Source: Halalkalibacter sp. APA_J-10(15)
GTDB lineage: Bacteria > Bacillota > Bacilli > Bacillales > Bacillaceae_D
Reading direction: 5' to 3'
Length of the DNA: 64,000 nt
NCBI RefSeq assembly: GCF_023017105.1
Contig: NZ_JALKEV010000005.1
Location: 186,001 to 250,000, forward strand
A program made the position numbers and the translations under genes. The notes below the pieces were generated by a model that had not been told where the DNA came from, searched no databases, and saw only the letters and a program-made list of their open reading frames with translations. Position 1 is the stretch's first letter. Each line of letters opens with the position of its first letter. Positions 55,354 to 63,941 of this stretch are shown one piece after another.

Positions 55354-56790
55354 ATGACATGGCATTGGAAGAAGCTAGTACCGGTCGATCGATATTCTGT
55401 GCGTATTGAACAATACATTACAGAGGAAGACAAACAGACGATAACATTATTGTACCAACCACTTATAGGTGCCATTGCCAATAGTTTATATGTGACGTTA
55501 CTCTCTCATTTAGAGAAAGAACAATACTGGAGTAAGGAATATACTCATCGTCAACTGATGATCGTTCTTGGAACCTCTCTTGAAATTATTTATGAGGAGA
55601 GAAAGAAGTTAGAAGCAGTTGGATTATTAAAGACACATAAAGCGACAGACGACAATGGCGGTACATACATTTATGACATACAGCCACCTATGACGCCTAA
55701 ACATTTTTTTGAAAATGATGTATTGAGTGTGTACTTATTTAATCGGCTAGGTAAAACGCATTATCGTCAGTTAAGAGATCGTTTTGTTATTGAAACGTTA
55801 CATTCACAGCAATTTCAAGATGTGACCTACGCTTTTGATGAAGTTTTTACGTCGATTCATCACTCTGAGATGGTCTCTAGTTTGAAGTCAGAGGATGGTA
55901 ATGACCTCAAAAAGAAAGAAGGTCAAGAGGTCATTACGAAGGAAGAACATAATGACTTTAAAATGAATGGTGAGGATTTTGATTTTGAGCTATTAGAAAA
56001 AAGCTTAACGTCAACAATTAATGCAGATCAAATATTAACGTTTGATGTTAGGCAAGCGATTGTTCGACTTGCCTTTGTCTACCGCATCGAACCGTTAGAA
56101 ATGAGTAGTATTTTATTACAAGCATTATTACATGATGACTATGTCGATATAGATGAATTACGAAAAAAAACTCAAGAATGGTATAAGGTAGAGCATGGTA
56201 CGGAGCCACCTGGCTTGGCATTAAGAACACAGCCAATGAATAAGCGAACAATGAATAATCGCCAAGCGCTAACGGAGGAAGAGCGTACGATCCAATTTTA
56301 CGAAAATACATCTCCGCTCTCATTGCTTGAAATCCGTTCAGGTGGAGCGAAGGTACCATTAGCTGATGTGAAAATTATTGAATCGTTAATGCTCGATCAT
56401 AAGTTACATCCGGGTGTTGTCAACGTCTTGCTCGATTTTATATTATGGAGTCAGGATATGAAGCTTTCGAAGGCACTAGTTGATAAAATAGGAGGGCATT
56501 GGTCAAGAAAAAAGGTACAAACTGTAAAAGAAGCGATGACGATTGCTTTAAAAGAGCAAGAAAAAACGAAAAAGCAATCTAATAGTCAATCAACTTCTAT
56601 AAAACGTGCACATGGCCAAAGAAAAACGAACAGTCGCCGAGATCAATTGCCTAAATGGTTATTGGAAGAGCAAGAAAAGCAGAAAAATGACGCGAATGAT
56701 CAATCATTGAAACCGAAAGCAGAACGGGTACAAAAGCAAGAGAAGAGCTTTGCTGAATTATTAGCAGAGCGTAATAAACGAAAGGAATAG
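55354..56790 (+). CDS. dnaB: Replication initiation and membrane attachment protein DnaB
   Basis: In Bacillus this is a helicase-loader cofactor (not the helicase) that acts with DnaD and DnaI at the origin and in restart. The protein has 478 residues: N-terminal winged-helix/DnaD-like DDBH1 domain (about 1-180), a linker rich in Glu/Lys, a DDBH2 helical domain (about 330-420, LADVKIIESLMLDHKLHPGVVNVLLDFILW) and a basic, disordered C terminus (QKNDANDQSLKPKAERVQKQ). The start is ATG 55354 behind GGGAGGT. It is followed 11 bp later by dnaI. Confidence 0.95.
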   Translation: MTWHWKKLVPVDRYSVRIEQYITEEDKQTITLLYQPLIGAIANSLYVTLLSHLEKEQYWSKEYTHRQLMIVLGTSLEIIYEERKKLEAVGLLKTHKATDDNGGTYIYDIQPPMTPKHFFENDVLSVYLFNRLGKTHYRQLRDRFVIETLHSQQFQDVTYAFDEVFTSIHHSEMVSSLKSEDGNDLKKKEGQEVITKEEHNDFKMNGEDFDFELLEKSLTSTINADQILTFDVRQAIVRLAFVYRIEPLEMSSILLQALLHDDYVDIDELRKKTQEWYKVEHGTEPPGLALRTQPMNKRTMNNRQALTEEERTIQFYENTSPLSLLEIRSGGAKVPLADVKIIESLMLDHKLHPGVVNVLLDFILWSQDMKLSKALVDKIGGHWSRKKVQTVKEAMTIALKEQEKTKKQSNSQSTSIKRAHGQRKTNSRRDQLPKWLLEEQEKQKNDANDQSLKPKAERVQKQEKSFAELLAERNKRKE

Positions 56791-56801
56791 GGGGGAAACC
56801 G

Positions 56802-57737
56802 ATGGAATCGATTCAAAAATCCCTTAAACAATGGACTGAGAATAAGCAGCTTCAAGATCGATTAAAAGAGGCTAGAAATACATTAGTAAAAGATCCGATT
56901 GTTCGTCAAGCTTTAGAGGCGCAGGAAGCTACTATTACAGAAGATATGATTGAACGAGCGCTCGTGAATTTATATGAATACAAAAAGGAACGTTATCATT
57001 GCGGAGAATGCCCAGGGCTAACAGCCTGTCCCAATATGATGAAGGGCTATCAGCCTAAGCTAACTGTCGTTCGTCAAACAATTGAGCTGTCCTACCATCC
57101 ATGTGAGAAGAAGGTGGCAGCAGAACAAGACCGTAAGCAGCGTGAGATGATTAAGTCGTTTTACGTTCCCAAAGAAATTCTTTCAGCGACTTTTGATACG
57201 CTAGAGCATGAACCTAGCCGTGAAGAAGCAAGTCGTTTAGCGCTATCCTTTTCGCTAGAGGCTAATCCTGGGGAAGATGGTCATGGCTTATATTTCTATG
57301 GTAAATTTGGTGTCGGTAAGACGTATTTAATGGGTGCTGTTGCCAATGAATTGAAGGACCGCGGTGTTTCTTCATTTCTTGTTTATACCCCTGATTTTTT
57401 TCGGGAAATGAAGCAATCGATTGGTGATGGAACGTTTCAAGAGAAAATAGATATCGTTAAAAAAGCTCCCATATTAATCTTAGATGATATTGGTGCAGAA
57501 ACGATTTCTGCTTGGGTACGAGATGATGTGCTTGGTGTTATTTTGCAATATCGAATGCTAGAAAAGCTCCCTACTTTATTTACGTCTAATTATGATTATG
57601 ACGAATTAGAACGTCATTTATCCTATTCAGATAAGGGTGGAATTGAAGAATTGAAAGCAAAGAGGATTATGGAGCGAGTTAAGCACTTCACCTCATTTGT
57701 AAAGGTGGAAGGGGCGAATCGACGCAAACGTTCATAA
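56802..57737 (+). CDS. dnaI: Helicase loader DnaI
   Basis: An AAA+ ATPase that loads the replicative helicase DnaC onto DNA. The protein has 311 residues: an N-terminal zinc-binding helicase-interaction domain (about 1-110, HCGECPGLTACPNMMKGYQ and YHPCEK) and an AAA+ domain with Walker A FGVGKTYLM (about residue 170), Walker B ILILDDIGAE and sensor LFTSNYDYDELE. It lies in the nrdR-dnaB-dnaI block and is translated from its own GGGGGG site. It ends at a hairpin terminator. Confidence 0.97.
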   Translation: MESIQKSLKQWTENKQLQDRLKEARNTLVKDPIVRQALEAQEATITEDMIERALVNLYEYKKERYHCGECPGLTACPNMMKGYQPKLTVVRQTIELSYHPCEKKVAAEQDRKQREMIKSFYVPKEILSATFDTLEHEPSREEASRLALSFSLEANPGEDGHGLYFYGKFGVGKTYLMGAVANELKDRGVSSFLVYTPDFFREMKQSIGDGTFQEKIDIVKKAPILILDDIGAETISAWVRDDVLGVILQYRMLEKLPTLFTSNYDYDELERHLSYSDKGGIEELKAKRIMERVKHFTSFVKVEGANRRKRS

Positions 57738-57739
57738 TG

Positions 57740-57770
57740 GAAGTTATTCCATTGACGAACTTCTTTTCTT
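57740..57770 (+). terminator. dnaI terminator
   Basis: GAAGTT / AACTTC with a 12-nt loop and TTTTCTTTCC. Confidence 0.65.
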
Positions 57771-57832
57771 TCCGTTTATGCTTAACTATGATACGATGAA
57801 ATCATATATTGCTAGAGTACGGAGGTTACGTC

Positions 57833-58942
57833 ATGAGCATAGATGAAATTTTAGAAAGAGCGGTCAATGGAGAGCGTATATCGATGGAGGATGCGGTTGC
57901 TTTATATGAAAGTGATGAAGTAGAAAAGATCGGAGAAGCAGCTAATCAGGTTATGTTAAAGTGGCATCCTGATCCCATTACCACATTTGTCATCGGACGT
58001 AATGTAAATTATACGAATTTCTGTGATACGTATTGTCGTTTTTGTGCGTTTTATCGTGCACCAGGACATAAAGAAGGCTATGTATTAAGTAATGAAGAGA
58101 TCTTTAAGAAGATAGAGGAAACACTAGAAGTTGGTGGCACGGAGATTTTAATGCAAGGTGGAACAAACCCTGACTTGCCTCTTAGCTATTATACGAATTT
58201 GCTTAAGGAGATAAAGGAGCGCTACAACATATGGATGCATTCCTTTTCACCTGCTGAAGTTTGGAAAATTGCAGAGGTTTCAGATATGTCTGTTGAAGCT
58301 GTGTTGCGTGAATTGCATGAAGCTGGCTTAGACAGTATGCCTGGTGGAGGTGCTGAGATTCTTACAGAGGAGACTCGCTTACGTGTTAGTCGCTTGAAGG
58401 TTACTTGGGAACAATGGATTGAAGCGATGAAAGCGACAAAACGGGTTGGAATGCATGGAACAGCGACAATGGTCATAGGGTTTGGAGAATCTTTTGAAGA
58501 AAGAGCTCTCCATTTACAACGTGTTCGGGATGCCCAAGATGAAACGGAATGCTTTACAGCTTTCATTTCATGGCTATTACAGCCAGAGAATACGGGAATG
58601 CATAAGACAAAGAAGCTAGCACCTAGAGATTATTTGAAAAATGTGGCGATTTCACGGCTGTTTTTAGATAACATCGCTAATTTTCAATCATCGTGGGTAA
58701 CAATGGGTCCAGAAATTGGTAAATTGTCGTTGCAGTATGGATGTAATGACTTCGGTAGCACGATGATGGAAGAAAACGTTGTATCAGCAGCAGGAGCCAC
58801 ACATAAAGTAAATACAAATTTAACGTTACAATTAATTCGTGAAGCTGGTAAGATTCCAGCCCAACGAGATACAGGATACAATATTTTAAAAGTGTATCAT
58901 GAAGACGAGACCGCCGATAAGGATTTTGTGATGCAAAATTAA
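57833..58942 (+). CDS. mqnC: Cyclic dehypoxanthine futalosine synthase
   Basis: A radical-SAM enzyme of the futalosine route to menaquinone, forming the cyclic dehypoxanthinyl futalosine ring. The protein has 369 residues. The 4Fe-4S cluster cysteines are C64, C68 and C71 (FCDTYCRFCAFYR). The TIM barrel shows GGTEILMQGGTNPDLPL and GGGAEILTEETR, and the C terminus has WVTMGPEIGKLSLQYG and NDFGSTMMEENV. The length and motifs separate it from MqnE and CofH relatives, though paralogue assignment is by pattern only. Start: ATG 57833 behind GGAGG. It is single, without other mqn genes nearby. Confidence 0.9.
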   Translation: MSIDEILERAVNGERISMEDAVALYESDEVEKIGEAANQVMLKWHPDPITTFVIGRNVNYTNFCDTYCRFCAFYRAPGHKEGYVLSNEEIFKKIEETLEVGGTEILMQGGTNPDLPLSYYTNLLKEIKERYNIWMHSFSPAEVWKIAEVSDMSVEAVLRELHEAGLDSMPGGGAEILTEETRLRVSRLKVTWEQWIEAMKATKRVGMHGTATMVIGFGESFEERALHLQRVRDAQDETECFTAFISWLLQPENTGMHKTKKLAPRDYLKNVAISRLFLDNIANFQSSWVTMGPEIGKLSLQYGCNDFGSTMMEENVVSAAGATHKVNTNLTLQLIREAGKIPAQRDTGYNILKVYHEDETADKDFVMQN

Positions 58943-58992
58943 TTAGTGGAGCAAAAAGAAGGGGCTGGGACAAAACCCTCCTCTGAATGGAA

Positions 58993-59035
58993 AAAGCCGA
59001 TGAAATTTTACGATATGTAAAATTTCATCGGCTTT
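58993..59035 (+). terminator. 19-bp perfect hairpin after mqnC
   Basis: AAAGCCGATGAAATTTTAC and its exact complement around GATAT, followed by ACTTATTTTTAC. It could end mqnC transcription. Confidence 0.7.
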
Positions 59036-59082
59036 ACTTATTTTTACTCTATAAATAAGTGGCAGTCACAGGTTCGTTCCAT

Positions 59083-59192
59083 TGCGCCCCAGCCACTCGC
59101 TTTCCGCGGGGAGGTGCCGAGCCTCCTCGGCTTTGCCTGTGGGGTCTCGCCCTTACCTCTATTTCCCGCAGGAGTCGAGTGACTTCCGCTCC
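59083..59192 (+). repeat. GC-rich structured repeat, copy A
   Basis: A sharply GC-rich block in AT-rich surroundings: CACTCGCTTTCCGCGGGGAG at the left, a CCGAG-CCT-CCTCGG-type hairpin in the middle, CCCGCAGGAGTCGAGTGAC at the right, with CACTCG/CGAGTG pairing the ends. The inverted relative is at 60163-60280. Confidence 0.7.
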
Positions 59193-59325
59193 ATTTCACT
59201 ATGAGAATAACCCACCGTTCAGAGCCACTATCTTTATAAAAAAAGTTTGTTTTTACAATAAAATAAGGACAACTTCTGATAAAATTAAGTTACCACACCA
59301 AATCCAATCAGAAGGAAGTGTCCTT

Positions 59326-59930
59326 ATGTTTAAAAATTATAACATGAATCAGTTAGTTTTGCCTTTAGATTTAGAAGTGAGATTACAATGAAACGATACT
59401 GCTTTTTCATGTATACCATTTGGTTGAAAGTATCCCTAATGAGGCGTTGGAACTATTTCTGCGAAATGAGGGCTGTCCTGCCTATCATCCACGTATGATG
59501 CTTAAATTTATTTTATGTGCGTACACGCAATCGGTCTTTTCGGGGCGAAAGATTGAAGCCTTATTAACAGACAGTATTCGTATGATGTTTAGCGCAAGCA
59601 TTTCCGACTATGACCAAAAGATAGAAGCCACATCAGATGTGGCAGAACGTATAGTGTTAAGAAGTGAGAGAAAATACCCGAAGCAAAAAACGCAAAATCG
59701 ATGTGGAACCAGTTTTTGGATATTTGAAGGCTAATTTGGGTTTCACTCGATTTTCTGTAAGAGGAAAATCGAAGGTGGAAAACGAAATGGGCTTCGCGTT
59801 AATGGCAGTGAATTTAAGAAAATTCACTGCCAACTCACCTTTTTCACTATTAGAAACTAGTTTTGTTCCAGCCTCTTTTACGTTATTTCGTCTATTTATT
59901 AGGTTCCATGTCAGAAGAATTCGTAGGTGA
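59326..59930 (+). pseudogene. Broken IS1182-family transposase
   Basis: The N-terminal peptide MFKNYNMNQLVLPLDLEVRL is typical of IS1182-family (DUF772) transposases. It is cut by an in-frame TGA at 59389-59391. Reading then continues in another frame (after one extra T near 59405) with HLVESIPNEALELFLRNEG and MMLKFILCAYTQSVFSGRK. The central catalytic part is deleted, and the C-terminal RKIDVEPVFGYLKANLG and VENEMGFALMAVNLRKF resume in a third frame from about 59690. At least one nonsense change, one frameshift and one large deletion make it non-functional. Confidence 0.8.
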
Positions 59931-60039
59931 AGACAAACTCCAAAGATGGATCATATTTACGAATAAGATGGCCTATTAGCTTTTCAATCCAGACCATCTC
60001 CATTTGTATCCGCTTATCTTCTATTTTTTTTGACATCAT
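59911..60039 (-). pseudogene. N-terminal fragment of a second transposase
   Basis: On the minus strand a 41-codon remnant (MSKKIEDKRIQMEMVWIEKL, then IGHLIRKYDPSLEFVFTYEF) resembles the start of IS1182-type transposases, where 'DHLVRKYD' follows 'IEELVP'. Several residues appear missing between IEKLI and HLIRKYD. It stops at 59911. It lies next to and opposite the first IS relic, so two related elements decayed here. Confidence 0.4.
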
Positions 60040-60468
60040 GACCGAGCCATCAAAGTCTAGTTTTCATTCTAGGATAGAGAAAAACCTATAGCTGTTCTCA
60101 ATTTGCTTAATATAAGGGACGGATGAAGAATAAGTAGATTCCGATTTCTCCACTAAAAAAAAAGCGGACGGGATGGGAGGGCCGACTCCTGCAGGAGGAG
60201 AGGGAAGAGGAAATCCACCGGCGTAGCCGGTTAGTTCCACGCCCTCCCTGCGGAAAGCGTGCCCCCCATCCCGGTAGCGGATTCGAAGCGACGTAACATA
60301 GCTATGCTCTCTAATTATAAATAAGCCTTTTTCAGTACTTCTCTTTTACTCTTTTCGTGTATAGGCAAAAATTCAAGCGCCAAATGAGAATTTTCTTATC
60401 ATGTTCCCTCTTACTCCTTCATACGATGGGAGTAGAGCCTGTCTGAAAGCTATTGTAAGGGGGAATAA
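60040..60468. other. Gene-free stretch before ytxC
   Basis: Apart from GC-rich copy B no gene, promoter or RNA could be supported. It contains short A-runs and AT-rich DNA that may be further eroded mobile-element sequence. Confidence 0.4.
60163..60280 (-). repeat. GC-rich structured repeat, copy B
   Basis: Read on the minus strand it has GCTTTCCGCAGGGAGG, an ACCGGCTACGCCGGT hairpin, TTTCCTC..CCTCCTGCAGGAGTCG and TCCGC, parallel to copy A at 59083-59192. The ends CGGGATGGGAGGGC / GCCCCCCATCCCG also pair, closing a roughly 105-nt fold. Confidence 0.65.
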
Positions 60469-61332
60469 GTGTTGATTGCTATTCATTTTGAAGAAGAGGA
60501 AGATTGTAAAGCACTGTATGATCAGTTTGAATATTATTTTCAAAAGTTCTCAATGATTGGATTAGGAGGTTCGATCAGGATCGATGATACTTACTCCCTA
60601 CTCATTGAGTACAAGCAAAAGGAAGTCGATTTCTATGAAGCGTTTCATCCGTTTATTGTTTCAATTTTAACAGATTATGTTATTGACTCTCAGGAGGAAG
60701 AGTGGCTGCTTGATATCATTGAAACGATGTTCTATTTTCAAGATGAGGAAGAGAAGCGTCAAATTGTTAGTATTGCCAATGCAATTTTAGAAGGGGATCG
60801 TAAGGATTTGCCTAGAGTAAACGATTTAGTGAATAGGCGTTCGCTCATTTATGAAGCTTTTGCTACTCATTTAGAGGAAGAGACGGATTTTTATTATGAG
60901 CCGTTTCTCACGTTTCGACTTAGAGAGTATGGAGAATGTTTAATTGATTGTATTGAATTAGCGATTGATGAATACATGCTTGAGCAAGAGTATCAGAATA
61001 TGATAGAGGGATTCCGACATTACGTACAGGATCATAAAGCGAAAATGGATATTGTATATCTCATTCATAATGAATCCTTCACATTTTTGGATGAACAATT
61101 TCGTAAGCTGACTCGTGATGAATTATTGTTTTATTTGAATGATGACATCGTATTTGAACAAGAGATTGAAATAGAAGAAATGGTCATTAGCCCACTTGTA
61201 AGTATGCTACCAAAGACGGTTCATATCTTTTCTGATGATCCAGATCATGGCGTAATTATGTCGATTCAATCGATTTTTCAAGAACGATTACATGTCTATC
61301 CTCTTAAAGTGTATGAAAAAGAATGGCGTTAA
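60469..61332 (+). CDS. ytxC: Sporulation protein YtxC
   Basis: A conserved Bacillaceae protein located before thrS; annotated as sporulation-associated, function unknown. The product has 287 residues, very acidic (many Glu and Asp runs such as FEEEEDCKALYDQFEYYF), all-helical, with no signal peptide or membrane segment. The family features FLTFRLREYGECL-like FRLREYGE and DEYMLEQEYQNMIEGFRHYV are in the second half. The start is GTG 60469 after AAGGGGG (TTG 60472 is possible). It is separated from thrS by the T-box leader. Confidence 0.87.
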   Translation: MLIAIHFEEEEDCKALYDQFEYYFQKFSMIGLGGSIRIDDTYSLLIEYKQKEVDFYEAFHPFIVSILTDYVIDSQEEEWLLDIIETMFYFQDEEEKRQIVSIANAILEGDRKDLPRVNDLVNRRSLIYEAFATHLEEETDFYYEPFLTFRLREYGECLIDCIELAIDEYMLEQEYQNMIEGFRHYVQDHKAKMDIVYLIHNESFTFLDEQFRKLTRDELLFYLNDDIVFEQEIEIEEMVISPLVSMLPKTVHIFSDDPDHGVIMSIQSIFQERLHVYPLKVYEKEWR

Positions 61333-61345
61333 TTTTGAAATAGAC

Positions 61346-61374
61346 TTGATTTTCTTATTTGTGCTCCCTATAAT
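61346..61374 (+). promoter_or_regulatory. thrS promoter
   Basis: TTGATT (61346-61351), 17-bp spacer, TATAAT (61369-61374), upstream of the T-box leader. Confidence 0.7.
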
Positions 61375-61380
61375 ACTACA

Positions 61381-61655
61381 TAATAGAAATTCTAGATAAT
61401 GAAAAGTCATGATGAGGATATGAGATCTACATGAATGTTTACAGAGAGAGAAGCGTTTGCTGAAAGCTTCTTAGCAGGATTTAGATTCTTACCACCTCTG
61501 AACTACTTAGGGAAACACAAGATTTGTGGAGTATCGAACGTCGGTAACACAACCGTTATTGTGCAGAGCCACTACGATAAGCGTAGTGGGAAGTAAGGGT
61601 GGAACCACGAAACCACACTCGTCCCTTTTTTGGAGGGATGGGTGTTTTTTTATGC
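61381..61655 (+). promoter_or_regulatory. Threonine T-box riboswitch of thrS
   Basis: All T-box parts are visible: stem I with AGAGAG (GA motif), GCTGAAAGC (AG-bulge context) and the specifier codon ACC for threonine (61491-61493); stem III CCACTACG / CGTAGTGG; the T-box AGGGTGGAACCACG (61596-61609) with the TGGA bulge; and the terminator ACACTCGTCCCT / AGGGATGGGTGT with a T-run (61615-61651). Uncharged tRNA-Thr should favour the antiterminator and turn thrS on. Confidence 0.95.
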
Positions 61656-61717
61656 TGAAATCGATGTCCTAAAAAAGGTGGGCGAAATGATATTGAACGG
61701 TAAAGGAGTAGAACATT

Positions 61718-63649
61718 ATGGATCAAATAAAAATGACATTTCCAGACGGAGCTGTTAAGGAATTTTCAAGTGGTACGACGACAGAAGAAATTGCGGTATC
61801 CATTAGTCCAGGACTAAAAAAGAAGGCGCTCGCTGGGAAAGTGAATGGTGAGTTACTTGATTTACGTACACCTATTACAGAAGATGGTGAGATCGCCATT
61901 ATTACACCTGATTCAGATGAAGCATTAGAAATCGTTCGACATAGTACAGCTCACGTGATGGCTCAAGCGGTTAAGCGTTTATATAGAGATGTGAAGCTTG
62001 GAGTCGGACCAGTGATCGAGGGCGGGTTTTATTATGATATTGATTCACCAGAATCGTTAACACCAGAAGATTTACCAAAGATTGAAAAAGAAATGAAGAA
62101 AATAGTATCAGAAAATTTAGAAGTGAAGCGGATTGAAGTTACTCGTGAAGAAGCGATTCAGCGCTATCAAGATATCGGAGATGAGTACAAGCTTGAATTA
62201 ATCGAAGCGATTCCTGAAGGAGAAATGCTCACGATTTATGAGCAAGGAGAATTCTTTGATCTATGCCGAGGCGTGCATATCCCTTCTACGAATAAAATCA
62301 AAGAATTTAAGCTGCTTAGTCTTGCAGGAGCTTATTGGCGTGGAGACAGTAACAATAAGATGCTTCAACGAATATATGGTACAGCTTTCTTCTCAAAAGA
62401 AGCGTTAAAGGAGCACTTACGTTTATTGGAAGAAGCGAAGGAACGTGATCATCGTAAGCTAGGAAAAGAGCTTGGTATCTTTGCCCTTTCGCAAAAAGTG
62501 GGACAAGGCTTACCGCTCTGGTTACCTAAAGGAGCCACTGTCCGTCGTATAATTGAACGTTACATTGTTGATAAAGAGGAGAGTCTCGGTTATCAACATG
62601 TGTATACACCTATTTTAGGAAGCTCAGAGCTTTATAAGACGTCTGGACATTGGGATCATTACCAGGATGATATGTTTCCAGTCATGGAGCGTGACAATGA
62701 AGAGTTTGTTCTTCGCCCGATGAATTGCCCGCATCATATGATGGTTTATAAACAGGATATGAGAAGCTATCGTCAATTGCCTTTACGGATTGCTGAGCTT
62801 GGTATGATGCATCGCTATGAGATGTCAGGCGCAGTCTCTGGCTTGCAGCGTGTTCGTGGAATGACGTTAAATGATGCCCATATTTTCTGTCGACCTGATC
62901 AAATAAAAGAGGAATTTATCCGAGTCGTTCATTTAATTCGTGAAGTATATAAAGACTTTGGTCTAAGCAATTATTCCTTCCGTCTATCTTATCGTGATCC
63001 TGAAGATAAGGAAAAGTATTTTGATGATGATGCGATGTGGGAAAAGGCTCAAACGATGTTGAAAGAGGCGATGGATGAGCTTGGGGATGTTGACTATTAT
63101 GAAGCAGAAGGAGAAGCTGCTTTCTACGGTCCAAAGCTTGATGTACAAGTACGTACAGCGCTAGGAAAAGATGAGACGTTATCGACTGTTCAATTAGACT
63201 TCCTACTACCAGAACGCTTCGATTTAACGTATGTGGGTGAGGATGGCAAACAGCACCGCCCAGTCGTTGTGCATCGTGGAGTTGTTTCAACGATGGAACG
63301 CTTTGTGGCTTTCTTGTTAGAAGAGTACAAAGGAGCCTTTCCAACTTGGTTAGCACCTGTACAAGTACAAGTCATTCCGGTGTCGCTTGATGTGCATATG
63401 GATTATGCAAAGAGCGTACAAGAGAAGCTACAATCTGCAGGAATTCGTGTTGAAATTGATGTGCGCGATGAGAAGTTAGGTTATAAAATACGTGAAGCGC
63501 AAATGCAAAAGATCCCATACATGCTCGTACTTGGTGATAAAGAAATGGAAGCTTTGGAAGTGAATGTACGTAAGTATGGTCAAAAGGATTCAACATCCCA
63601 ATCATTGGATGCTTTCGTTAATGATTTGTCAAAAGAAGTAAAAAAATAA
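61718..63649 (+). CDS. thrS: Threonyl-tRNA synthetase
   Basis: Charges tRNA-Thr and edits misacylated serine. The protein has 643 residues: TGS domain (about 1-62), the editing domain with [15 protein letters not shown] (HxxxH) (about 65-225), the class II core ([30 protein letters not shown] motif 2 region with zinc cysteine; [30 protein letters not shown] motif 3) and the C-terminal anticodon-binding domain ([15 protein letters not shown] onward). It follows AAAGGAG. Expression is under the T-box leader. Confidence 0.98.
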   Translation: MDQIKMTFPDGAVKEFSSGTTTEEIAVSISPGLKKKALAGKVNGELLDLRTPITEDGEIAIITPDSDEALEIVRHSTAHVMAQAVKRLYRDVKLGVGPVIEGGFYYDIDSPESLTPEDLPKIEKEMKKIVSENLEVKRIEVTREEAIQRYQDIGDEYKLELIEAIPEGEMLTIYEQGEFFDLCRGVHIPSTNKIKEFKLLSLAGAYWRGDSNNKMLQRIYGTAFFSKEALKEHLRLLEEAKERDHRKLGKELGIFALSQKVGQGLPLWLPKGATVRRIIERYIVDKEESLGYQHVYTPILGSSELYKTSGHWDHYQDDMFPVMERDNEEFVLRPMNCPHHMMVYKQDMRSYRQLPLRIAELGMMHRYEMSGAVSGLQRVRGMTLNDAHIFCRPDQIKEEFIRVVHLIREVYKDFGLSNYSFRLSYRDPEDKEKYFDDDAMWEKAQTMLKEAMDELGDVDYYEAEGEAAFYGPKLDVQVRTALGKDETLSTVQLDFLLPERFDLTYVGEDGKQHRPVVVHRGVVSTMERFVAFLLEEYKGAFPTWLAPVQVQVIPVSLDVHMDYAKSVQEKLQSAGIRVEIDVRDEKLGYKIREAQMQKIPYMLVLGDKEMEALEVNVRKYGQKDSTSQSLDAFVNDLSKEVKK

Positions 63650-63705
63650 ACGGTTGATTTTCTATTACTGAACATGTACACTAATATAGTCGTTTACTAA
63701 AAGCA

Positions 63706-63734
63706 TTGACACCTACACGATTGTATGGTAAGGT
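63706..63734 (+). promoter_or_regulatory. Promoter of the infC leader
   Basis: TTGACA (63706-63711), 17-bp spacer, TAAGGT (63729-63734); start near 63741. Confidence 0.65.
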
Positions 63735-63740
63735 ATATCA

Positions 63741-63930
63741 GTGATCAATTGAATCATTACGAACTAGGCAAGAAGAAGCGCCCGCTTCTCACCTGATCGA
63801 CAAATGGTTGGCAGGTATGAACGTTTCATGTTAGATGGACAAAGTGGGGGCGTAGTATGCCCTCACTTTTTTATTTTGCATGAGAGCATGGGTAGATGAT
63901 CGTTGCTTTGGTTTGTCAAAATCCTTTGGA
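63741..63930 (+). promoter_or_regulatory. L20-type leader of infC-rpmI-rplT
   Basis: The segment GCGCCCGCTTCTCACCTG, then CAGGTATGAACG and GTTTCATG, closed by the terminator AGTGGGGGC / GCCCTCACT and a T-run (63853-63877) resembles the Bacillus L20 leader, where ribosomal protein L20 promotes premature termination. Assignment is from remembered motif and position ahead of infC. The downstream rpmI and rplT lie beyond the window. Confidence 0.75.
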
Positions 63931-63941
63931 GGTGGCTCGTT

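Larger units (their letters stand above)
58957..59879. mobile_element. Decayed IS1182-like insertion element
   Basis: The left tip GGGGCTGGGACAAAAC (58961-58976) and right tip GTTTTGTTCCAGCCTC (59860-59875) are inverted repeats with two mismatches. Between them lie a perfect 19-bp hairpin, a GC-rich repeat and a broken transposase gene. At about 920 bp it is roughly half the size expected for the family, so it is an internally deleted copy. Confidence 0.6.

Noticed and set aside
59059-59391. A 110-codon frame over the GC-rich repeat
   Set aside because: Only its last 22 codons match transposase sequence; the rest reads through a structured repeat and is not protein-like.
62916-63356. 146-codon minus-strand frame inside thrS
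   Set aside because: Shadow of the strongly conserved thrS coding frame; no ribosome site or family resemblance.
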